A stretch of 6,213 bases of DNA from Oligoflexaceae bacterium (GTDB lineage Bacteria > Bdellovibrionota_B > Oligoflexia > Oligoflexales > Oligoflexaceae): NCBI GenBank assembly GCA_947474445.1, contig CANJJY010000281.1:1-6213 (forward strand), read 5' to 3'. The first letter of the stretch is position 1; each line of letters begins with the position of its first letter. The notes beneath the pieces are model-generated. The model ran no database searches. It was not told where the DNA came from and was given only the letters and a program-made list of their open reading frames with translations. Positions 1-5,209 of this stretch are shown here, piece by piece. The translations under genes and the position numbers were made by a program.

Positions 1-1
1 C

Positions 2-109
2 AAGCGCGTAAAGTATAGCGACCTTATTCCACTTGTTATCGAGGCCATGCAAGAGCAGAACACAGAGCTTGAGAAGCTCAAGCTGGAGGCCGCACATTTG
101 AAAAAATAA
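2..109 (+). CDS. C-terminal end of a tail-fibre/S74 chaperone-domain-like protein (partial)
   Basis: Only the last 35 codons and a TAA stop lie in the window; the start is upstream. The visible protein begins KRVKYSDLIPLVIEAMQEQN and continues with leucines at regular spacing among Glu and Lys, ending AAHLKK. A 'Y-x-x-L-I-P-L-x-I-E-A-x-Q-E-Q' stretch followed by a short charged coiled coil is typical of the extreme C-terminus of intramolecular chaperone (peptidase S74) domains. These trimerise and then cut themselves off phage tail spikes and bacterial surface fibres. The catalytic Ser/Lys part would lie upstream and cannot be seen, so self-cleavage is not shown. The gene converges on the HNH gene with a 5-base gap and no terminator hairpin between. 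The match is short; a different protein with a coiled-coil tail is possible. Confidence 0.6.
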   Translation, partial: KRVKYSDLIPLVIEAMQEQNTELEKLKLEAAHLKK

Positions 110-114
110 TATTA

Positions 115-1152
115 TCAAGCTCGGCCTTGTCCGATATTCACGCCAAGAGGATTCGAGCACGGCCACCCAGTTTCCGTGGAACCTCGCTTTCCGCGCATAA
201 ACTCCACCCCCATAATCTTCTCCGCCACATAAAGATTATGAGCACGGCACAGCAAACGAAGGTTTGAAACCTCATTCTGTCCCCCCAGGGCCCAAGGTAT
301 CCGGTGATCCAGCTCCAAAAACTTCCTAGTCCCACAGCGTTTACCCTCGGGCGAAACGTAACTGCAGCACCCTTCATCTCGCGCGGTCACAGCGTGGCGG
401 ATGGCCTGGGGGATATACCGATCAGCACGATCTTTATCCCCGGAGATAATCCCAGGCCCTTGCGTCTCGCCGGGGATAAAATCGATCGCTCCCGCGGCCT
501 CACTTTCCTCTGCTTCCTTCTCTTCCACGGGGATCCTAGTCTCCTTAGCTTCATCCCTTTTCTTGGCCCGTTCCGCCTTGCGCAGGGGATCGTTTTTTTC
601 CAAAAAAGCCTCTAGGGCTTCATCCAGAACATCAGCCCAGGTCTGTCCGCCAGGCGCCAATATTTCCTTAGCGCGCTCGAGCTTATGGAATACCTCTTGA
701 GGGCAAAGAATTTTGACCTCCACTCGCGGCTCATCTGGAAGCTGCTCGCCATCGAGCGAGATCGTCGATAAAAACAGTTCGGCTTCGCGCTTGCTCCGAT
801 TCTTTATGCCCTCGATCACCAACTCGTAGTTCGCTTCCGTCAGCTTAGGGGGCAGCAGAGCGAGAACGCTGACGGAGACTTCGCCGTTTTCAAGCATCGT
901 CAAAAGCTCGGGGTAAAACCTGGCGATGCGCGCGGCCGCGACTCTCTTGCAGGCTTTATTATGAGAGAGGCCCAGGGCCTCCGTACAGTAGTTGAACAGC
1001 GAAGAATAGCCTTCCATCGCATAGATTTTGAGACTTTCAATCACGATAAGGTGACGAATCAGATCAGCGATGATGCCTCTTTCATCTTTGACAAGCTGAC
1101 GTGCGCTAGCGATTATTTCAGCAAAACTCATCGAATCGAAATTAACAGCCAT
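115..1152 (-). CDS. HNH endonuclease-family protein with N-terminal helical domain
   Basis: A 345-residue protein. Residues about 1-130 are helical and carry a 'GYSSLFNYCTEALGLS..ACKRVAAARIARFYPELL' type region (about 48-84), typical of a family of stand-alone HNH proteins found often in Bdellovibrio-like bacteria and myxobacteria. Residues about 185-243 are a charged low-complexity linker rich in Lys, Glu and Ala. The nuclease fold follows: C262/C263 and C273 as likely zinc ligands, D282-H283 with H283 the expected general base, N297, then C302-x-x-H305-N306. All HNH core residues are present, so it is likely an active metal-dependent DNA nuclease, but its target and role are unknown. The ATG at 1152 is preceded by AAGGGAG about nine bases upstream, which supports this start. 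The last 25 residues or so are Gly/Arg-rich and run to within 5 bases of the convergent gene; they may be a non-family run-on. No partner gene that would make it part of a restriction or toxin system is visible. Confidence 0.88.
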   Translation of the reverse strand: MAVNFDSMSFAEIIASARQLVKDERGIIADLIRHLIVIESLKIYAMEGYSSLFNYCTEALGLSHNKACKRVAAARIARFYPELLTMLENGEVSVSVLALLPPKLTEANYELVIEGIKNRSKREAELFLSTISLDGEQLPDEPRVEVKILCPQEVFHKLERAKEILAPGGQTWADVLDEALEAFLEKNDPLRKAERAKKRDEAKETRIPVEEKEAEESEAAGAIDFIPGETQGPGIISGDKDRADRYIPQAIRHAVTARDEGCCSYVSPEGKRCGTRKFLELDHRIPWALGGQNEVSNLRLLCRAHNLYVAEKIMGVEFMRGKRGSTETGWPCSNPLGVNIGQGRA

Positions 1153-1161
1153 GTTGAGGCC

Positions 1162-1178
1162 CTCCCTTGATAAGGGAG
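1162..1178 (-). promoter_or_regulatory. Leader hairpin covering the ribosome-binding site of the HNH gene
   Basis: Read on the minus strand, CTCCCTT-ATC-AAGGGAG forms a perfect 7-bp stem with a 3-base loop. The 3' arm AAGGGAG is the best Shine-Dalgarno match of the HNH gene, about nine bases before its ATG. In the folded mRNA the ribosome-binding site would be paired and translation reduced. The structure is seen directly in the sequence; the regulatory effect is inference. No T-run follows the stem, so it is not an intrinsic terminator. Confidence 0.5.
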
Positions 1179-1732
1179 ACTAACATGGAGGTTTTTGGGG
1201 CTTCAGAACTGGACTGAGGGGCCTGATAATTTTTGGATGACGGCGGAGATCGACGGCTTGTTTGCGATCGATGGGGAAGGGTACGGGAGATGGAGAAAGT
1301 GCATCTACAGGCTATGGGAAGGATAACGCGATTTTGCAGTTTTGATGTGTCATGAAGTGAGCAACAAAAAAATAGCTTCCTAATTAAATATCGGACTCAA
1401 AACCTACTGAGGTTATCGCCGGGGAGAAACAGACTGCAATCAAGCCACCTATGGGAGGCGCGGTATTCCAATTCGCTGATTCCACCATAAATGATGTCGG
1501 AAATTTGGATATTCGGGTTATGTGTAACTATGGTTCAACTTTAGGTGTACGGATAGACTCCATGTTAATAAGGTGATGCATCCATAGCCGACAAGTGGCA
1601 TTGTCATCTGACTGACTTGTACGATTGTGAACTCATCGAAAAATTTGCCATCACTGGTAAAAGAGACAATCGCAGCCTAGGAGTTCAATCGCAAGCTCTG
1701 GAATAACTATTATCCGCCCCCCCACGAGCAGG

Positions 1733-1753
1733 GCTCCCTGGAAATGAGGGAGC
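1733..1753. repeat. Inverted repeat GCTCCCT / AGGGAGC
   Basis: A perfect 7-bp inverted repeat with a 7-base loop (GGAAATG), about 80 bases upstream of the lipoprotein start and directly before a TTGACC hexamer. No T-run follows on either strand, so it does not look like an intrinsic terminator. Its stem shares the CTCCCT/AGGGAG core with the hairpin at 1162-1178. An operator or chance are both possible. Confidence 0.35.
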
Positions 1754-1782
1754 TTGACCTCATCAAAATTATTCCCAATAAA
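1754..1782 (+). promoter_or_regulatory. Possible promoter of the lipoprotein gene
   Basis: TTGACC (1754-1759, 5/6 to the -35 consensus) is followed after 17 bases by AATAAA (1777-1782, 4/6 to the -10 consensus). This would start transcription near 1789 and leave a leader of about 45 bases. An alternative -10 is TACAAT at 1786-1791, but it has no good -35 partner. The call rests on pattern only. Confidence 0.3.
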
Positions 1783-1834
1783 TGATACAATCACCTCAAG
1801 GTATCTCACCAAACTCTCAGCGAAGGAAGCTTCG

Positions 1835-2524
1835 ATGCGACCTATTTTTTCTCTACTCTCCACTGCCGCACTCCTCATTGTCACCGCCTGTGACAAAGCT
1901 CCCGTCGATGAAAATCCAGGCGCTCCAGCTAAAGATGCTCCCAGCGAGGATCCAACAACGACACCAACCAATCTCCGCGGCCTCACCCTCGATGATTTCA
2001 GTACCTGCTCAGCCGACCTGCGGACCAATATCGATACCTATTGGTTCGCTTACAGCGACGCACGCGAAGGAGGTCGCTCGGAATCAAAACTCGAGCAGGT
2101 GAATGGCGGCCTGAAGAAAAATGGTTGCTCTCTGATGTGGTCCGGTAAGGTCGTCCCTTCTAATCGAGGCTCCTATGCCGCGGCCGGATTCAATCTCTCG
2201 GACTCCACCACGCTCGAAGGGTTTAAACAGCTCGTCATCGCCGTACGCGGCAACGGCGATCCCTTTCGCCTGACTTTTCCCATGCAGGCCCAACTGGTCG
2301 AAGGCGAAACTGATTTCTTCGGGACCAGCTTTCGCTGCGGGGATGGCACAGTGCAATGGGTTCAAAAGACGATCAAGCTGGAAAAATCAAGCTTGATGCA
2401 GGAAGGCTGGGGACTGGTCAGAAAGCTCGATCTCGATGATGTGAGCCGCGTTCAGCTCAGAACGGTGAGTCCTGAGCTGACCCGGTTCAATTGCGAAATC
2501 GCGGCGTTGGTTCTGCAAAAATAA
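1835..2524 (+). CDS. Lipoprotein with a CIA30/CBM11-like beta-sandwich domain
   Basis: A 229-residue protein. The reading frame is open from a TTG at 1754, but the ATG at 1835 is the right start: it has AAGGA seven bases upstream and begins a clean lipoprotein signal, MRPIFSLLSTAALLIVTAC, with lipobox VTAC and lipidated C19. Asp follows the Cys; in E. coli that would keep the protein in the inner membrane, though the rule may not apply here. Residues about 20-47 are a Pro/Ala/Asp/Thr-rich tether. Residues about 50-228 look like the galactose-binding-like fold of CIA30 (NDUFAF1) and CBM11 proteins: LDDF, 'SDAREGGRSES', 'SNRGSYAAAGFNLS', 'LVIAVRGNGDPFRLTF', 'FGTSFRC', a Trp-containing strand and a final 'LDLDDVSRVQLRTV'. 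Four further cysteines (C58, C98, C168, C220) could form two disulfides in the periplasm. Ligand and function are unknown; the family assignment is by motif pattern only. It converges on the phosphatase gene with 6 bases between. Confidence 0.85.
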   Translation: MRPIFSLLSTAALLIVTACDKAPVDENPGAPAKDAPSEDPTTTPTNLRGLTLDDFSTCSADLRTNIDTYWFAYSDAREGGRSESKLEQVNGGLKKNGCSLMWSGKVVPSNRGSYAAAGFNLSDSTTLEGFKQLVIAVRGNGDPFRLTFPMQAQLVEGETDFFGTSFRCGDGTVQWVQKTIKLEKSSLMQEGWGLVRKLDLDDVSRVQLRTVSPELTRFNCEIAALVLQK

Positions 2525-2530
2525 GAATAT

Positions 2531-3391
2531 TCAAGTGGTAGGCTCATGCAACAGTCGCGTGCTGTAGGCATCGATCTGCAATTTCTTTGACATGTATCCA
2601 TGCAGAATCGCTCGTTGCTGATCGAGAAAATCGGCGGTGATCTCGGCCACCGAATCGATCACGACATCAGGGCCATAGGCAAAGCGTTGGATATCGCTGG
2701 GTTTGGTTCCACCTGACAGCACGAGTATCGTTCTAAAGCCCAGCTGATTGCCGCCGAGGATGTCCGTCTCCATCGTATCGCCTATCATGATTGTTTCTCC
2801 GCTGCTCAAGCCGAGCCGCTTGCGCGCTTCGCGGAAGATGACGGGACTCGGTTTGCCCGGACTGAAAGCGCGGAATCCCGTCGCTTCTTCGATCATTTTG
2901 ACGAAAGCACCGCAGCCAGGCCGCACGCCACCATCTTGCGTCGGGCAGCTGGGATCGAGATTGGTCGCGATGAGCTTGGCTCCATCGACGACCATCTGCA
3001 CGGCCTTCTCGATCGATTCCAGATTGATCGTCCGCCCCTCACCGACCACGACAAAATCAGGGTTGTGATCGACAATAGCGATACCCACACGGTCGAGAGC
3101 GTTCAAAAGACCGCCTTCGCCGATGACATAGGCGGTGCCCTGCGGCTTATGCGCTGATAGATAAGATGCGGTCGCCAGCGCACTGGTAAATACGTGCTCG
3201 GCACCGACCTGAAAACCCAGGCGTTGCATGCGCGTCGCGATGTCCATGGGCGTGCGTTGGCTGTTGTTGGTGAGAAACATAAAGGGAATGTCGCGGCGAT
3301 GCAACAAATCAACGAATTCAACCGCACCGGGAACGAGCTCACTGCCGCGGTACACCACTCCATCCATATCGATCAGAAAACCCATCTTCAT
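2531..3391 (-). CDS. NagD-like HAD-IIA family sugar/nucleotide phosphatase
   Basis: A 286-residue cytoplasmic phosphatase of the HAD superfamily with a C2-type cap. All four motifs are visible: motif I D8-M-D10-GV (D8 the phospho-accepting nucleophile, D10 the acid), motif II T41-N-N-S, motif III K180 in GKPSP, and motif IV G204-D205-TMET-D210 binding Mg2+. The cap has the NagD signature TNLDPSCPTQDG..RPGCGAF (about 143-163). Relatives dephosphorylate nucleoside monophosphates, pyridoxal phosphate, glycerol phosphate or 4-nitrophenyl phosphate; the substrate here cannot be told. The ATG at 3391 has GAGGAG six bases upstream, which favours it over the Met two codons later. The last 30 residues or so (YMSKKLQIDAYSTRL region) extend past the usual end of the fold. 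The gene is separated from the aminotransferase by a terminator, so it is likely transcribed alone. Confidence 0.92.
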   Translation of the reverse strand: MKMGFLIDMDGVVYRGSELVPGAVEFVDLLHRRDIPFMFLTNNSQRTPMDIATRMQRLGFQVGAEHVFTSALATASYLSAHKPQGTAYVIGEGGLLNALDRVGIAIVDHNPDFVVVGEGRTINLESIEKAVQMVVDGAKLIATNLDPSCPTQDGGVRPGCGAFVKMIEEATGFRAFSPGKPSPVIFREARKRLGLSSGETIMIGDTMETDILGGNQLGFRTILVLSGGTKPSDIQRFAYGPDVVIDSVAEITADFLDQQRAILHGYMSKKLQIDAYSTRLLHEPTT

Positions 3392-3483
3392 CTATAACTC
3401 CTCTATCTTATCGTCCAGACCCTCGAGATGCGATGATGCAGGCAAGAGTTGGTATTTGGGCTGCGCCTATCTTTATCTTCAAC

Positions 3484-3540
3484 ATGATACACAGGTTTGA
3501 GGAGTCTGAGGGTTAAAATTCGGGAAATTTTTATCAACAA
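3484..3540 (-). promoter_or_regulatory. Candidate promoter region for the NagD-like gene
   Basis: The terminator at 3564-3595 means the phosphatase gene needs a promoter between it and 3391. Two weak candidates are seen on the minus strand. One is TTGTTG (3540-3535) with a 17-base spacer to TTTAAC (3517-3512). The other is TATCAT (3489-3484), 5/6 to the -10 consensus but without a good -35. The rest of 3392-3563 shows no gene or other clear structure. Confidence 0.25.
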
Positions 3541-3563
3541 AAATGTAATGAAAGGCCAGACAC

Positions 3564-3595
3564 AAACAAAAAAGGCCTTCCTGTGAAGGAAGGCC
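3564..3595 (-). terminator. Rho-independent terminator of the aminotransferase transcript
   Basis: On the minus strand GGCCTTCCT and AGGAAGGCC (9-bp perfect stem, loop TCAC) are followed directly by TTTTTTGTTTG. It begins 33 bases past the aminotransferase stop codon. The plus strand has no T-run after the stem, so it works in one direction only. It closes the hemW-aminotransferase side and insulates the phosphatase gene. Confidence 0.93.
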
Positions 3596-3628
3596 AAGGC
3601 GTTTAGAGTCAAAGCCGCAGCATGAGGC

Positions 3629-5116
3629 TTAAGCGTTATAGATAGGTCCCTGGCGCAAAGCCGCTCGAATCTTGTCGATGATTAGATCGATCTCCTGGCT
3701 ACTGATGCGAAAGTGAGGCGTGAAGCGCAAAGCGTTTTTCCCACCGTGAATGACGCCGATCCCCTGCATGCGCAGCCAGGTCTCGACACCTTTCTTACCA
3801 ACAACTTTGTACCCCTCTGGTTTGAGATGCAGCGCACACAGCAAACCGGTACCAGTCGCATCGGTCACGATGCCTGGGAATTCCGTCTGGAGCTTTTTAA
3901 ACTTCTGGAGGAGTTCTGCGCCACGATCGCGAATGTTCTGCCGCAATTCCGGCGTCACCATCTCGAGAACTGCACAGGCGACATCGAGAGCCCGCGGATT
4001 GCTGGTCATCGTATTGCCATAGATGCCGCGTACGTAGATGTCGATCGCCGCTTGATTCAAGGCGAGGATCGATAAGGGATACTGGCCAGCATTGACGGCT
4101 TTCGAAAAGGTTTCCATATCCGGCGGCTCGCAGGTCTCAAAGCCAGGATAATCACAAATGCTGAGGCTCCCTTGCGCCCGCAGTCCGGCTTGAATGGAAT
4201 CGATGAGCAGAAGAGCGCCGTGCTCACGCGTGAGTTTGCGAGCTTCGTCATAGAAGGCGCGCGTGATGGAAACGCCGGGATTGCCTTCGCCCATCACAGG
4301 TTCCATCAGCATCATCTCAAAGAAATAGCCGTTCTTTTCAGCATCGGCAAAAGCCTGACGCAGATCGGCGACATTATTCGGTTCGACCGTCACCAGTCTC
4401 TGCTCGCGGAAGGTAGCGAGCTTTTGATAGTTCTTAGCCGAAGAATCGGAAGCCTGTGCCGGGCGCTCCGTGCGGCCGTGAAAACTACCCTTGAGCGAGA
4501 TAAAACTGATCTTTCGGCCGTGAAAGCGGGCTCCCGGATCGGTCAGGGTTTTGGCTTGGAGATCGGCGATACGAGCCGCCACCGTCACTGATTCAGAACC
4601 ACTGTTCAGGCAGAGAAAGCGCTGATAGGGTGGCTTCTTTTGTGGCCGCGCATGGCCGATTTCGCGATGCAGGGCATCGGTCAGTCGCTTTTGGCTGAAG
4701 TTGGCGGTCATCACGTTGGCCATCACGTGAGGGAAGGCCATCGCATCGATCACTTTTTCCGGGGAATGTCCGAAGCCGAGCATGCCGTAGCCGCCCGAAT
4801 CGTGGAGAACGGCCCCATGGACGGTGACGAGCCAGGGTCCTTGCGCAAAGAGGCTGACGTAGGGATTCAGGGCATCGTCTTCGTAGAAGTTGACGAATTC
4901 ACTCTGCACGTCTTTGATGAGCTCCTGCTCACTCAACTTTAACTTGTCGCCATAACGCTCTTCGATCTTCAGAAACTCGGTGTAAGCCCCACCGATCGCC
5001 AGCGCCAACTGACGATCGGTTCTCAGAAATTCTTCGATCACTTTATCTTCAAGTCCAGGGGTCTGAGCAGCTCCTGTCCGTCGCCGAATTTCGTGTAGTT
5101 TTTTCAAGAGCTCCAT
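3629..5116 (-). CDS. Class III PLP-dependent aminotransferase
   Basis: A 495-residue cytoplasmic fold-type I aminotransferase of class III (the group of 4-aminobutyrate, ornithine, acetylornithine and lysine 6-aminotransferases). Visible landmarks are HDSGGYGMLGFGHSP (105-119), NSGSES (171-176, PLP phosphate site), GSFHGRT (210-216), EP in MEPVMGEGNP (271-280), D306 of LIDSIQAG pairing with the PLP ring nitrogen, K339 in ETFSKAVNAG as the Schiff-base lysine, and NTMTSNP (368-374). The usual DEVQTG is DSIQAG here, so the Glu is replaced by Ser. The protein is longer than the typical 400-450 residues because of about 80-90 extra N-terminal residues that look helical. Substrate cannot be assigned. 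The ATG at 5116 has AAGGGG about seven bases upstream. It lies 93 bases after the hemW-like gene and ends before a strong terminator. Confidence 0.92.
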   Translation of the reverse strand: MELLKKLHEIRRRTGAAQTPGLEDKVIEEFLRTDRQLALAIGGAYTEFLKIEERYGDKLKLSEQELIKDVQSEFVNFYEDDALNPYVSLFAQGPWLVTVHGAVLHDSGGYGMLGFGHSPEKVIDAMAFPHVMANVMTANFSQKRLTDALHREIGHARPQKKPPYQRFLCLNSGSESVTVAARIADLQAKTLTDPGARFHGRKISFISLKGSFHGRTERPAQASDSSAKNYQKLATFREQRLVTVEPNNVADLRQAFADAEKNGYFFEMMLMEPVMGEGNPGVSITRAFYDEARKLTREHGALLLIDSIQAGLRAQGSLSICDYPGFETCEPPDMETFSKAVNAGQYPLSILALNQAAIDIYVRGIYGNTMTSNPRALDVACAVLEMVTPELRQNIRDRGAELLQKFKKLQTEFPGIVTDATGTGLLCALHLKPEGYKVVGKKGVETWLRMQGIGVIHGGKNALRFTPHFRISSQEIDLIIDKIRAALRQGPIYNA

Positions 5117-5147
5117 TAAAAACCCCTTTTCTTGGTGTAATTCTGCC

Positions 5148-5185
5148 CTGATCGCAATCAGTTGACGCGAGCCACCCAGCGCGTC
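5148..5185 (-). promoter_or_regulatory. Two small hairpins in the aminotransferase leader
   Basis: Between the TATAAT at 5201-5206 and the aminotransferase ATG there are two inverted repeats: GACGCG/CGCGTC (5164-5169 with 5180-5185, 10-base loop) and CTGAT/ATCAG (5148-5152 with 5157-5161, 4-base loop). Neither is followed by a T-run and neither covers the ribosome-binding site, so neither attenuation nor SD blocking is indicated. They may be operator half-sites or chance. Confidence 0.25.
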
Positions 5186-5200
5186 GCAAGTCCTGTGACT

Positions 5201-5206
5201 ATTATA
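5201..5206 (-). promoter_or_regulatory. Perfect -10 box upstream of the aminotransferase gene
   Basis: The minus strand reads TATAAT, a perfect -10 consensus, just past the hemW-like stop codon. Transcription would start near 5194 and give a leader of about 78 bases. The -35 position, 17 bases upstream inside the end of hemW, reads TCTCTC and is a poor match, so an activator may be needed, or the box is fortuitous. Read-through from hemW is an alternative. Confidence 0.4.
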
Positions 5207-5209
5207 GGC

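Larger units (their letters stand above)
1388..1785 (+). pseudogene. Possible decayed gene: protein-like stretches in three successive frames
   Basis: Three stop-free plus-strand stretches follow one another. The first, 1388-1573, contains TEVIAGEKQTAIKPPMGGAV and IDSMLIR before TGA at 1574. A +1 shift leads to the second, 1572-1703, containing ADKWHCHLTDLYDCELIEKF and ending TAA at 1704-1706. Another +1 shift leads to the third, 1681-1785, containing RKLWNNYYPPPHEQGSLEMR and ending TGA. No start codon with a good ribosome-binding site opens the series. The composition looks more like protein than random sequence, so a frameshifted remnant is possible, but I cannot name a family. The reverse strand also has an open frame over 1651-1834, which weakens the case. 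Alternatively this is simply non-coding DNA. Confidence 0.2.
1153..1834. other. Long gap without an intact recognisable gene
   Basis: About 680 bases between the HNH start and the lipoprotein start. Base composition is clearly more AT-rich than in the genes; hand-counted 60-base lines between 1321 and 1680 gave roughly 37-52% GC. It should hold the promoter of the minus-strand HNH gene, but no minus-strand -35/-10 pair stands out. It contains two related hairpins (1162-1178, 1733-1753), a possible plus-strand gene remnant (1388-1785), a possible promoter (1754-1782) and a 29-codon plus ORF (1237-1326) that cannot be supported as a gene. No tRNA, rRNA, insertion-sequence ends or CRISPR repeats were seen. 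Confidence 0.6.

Noticed and set aside
106..115. Ten-base AT palindrome ATAATATTAT at the S74/HNH junction
   Set aside because: Too short and AT-only to act as a terminator; it arises from the two overlapping stop regions.
304..700. Plus-strand ORFs of about 100 codons inside the HNH gene
   Set aside because: They lie opposite the charged linker of the HNH protein and have the Ser/Pro/Leu-rich composition of antisense frames.
1572..1703. WHCHLTDLYDCELIEKF recalls the start of S-adenosylmethionine decarboxylase (SpeD)
   Set aside because: The similarity covers fewer than 20 residues, the rest of the enzyme and its processing site are absent, and flanking frames do not continue it.
1754..1834. 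Longer lipoprotein reading frame starting at TTG 1754
   Set aside because: The 27 added residues would bury the lipoprotein signal inside the protein; the ATG at 1835 has a good ribosome-binding site and a perfect signal peptide.
1651..2028. Minus-strand 125-codon ORF opposite the lipoprotein start
   Set aside because: It overlaps the well-supported lipoprotein gene for much of its length, has no recognised domain and no clear ribosome-binding site.
2525..2532. GAATATTC palindrome at the lipoprotein/NagD junction
   Set aside because: Eight bases without a T-run; no basis for a terminator or a binding site.
4172..4942. Plus-strand ORFs of 139 and 100 codons
   Set aside because: They are antisense shadows of the aminotransferase gene with no domain of their own.
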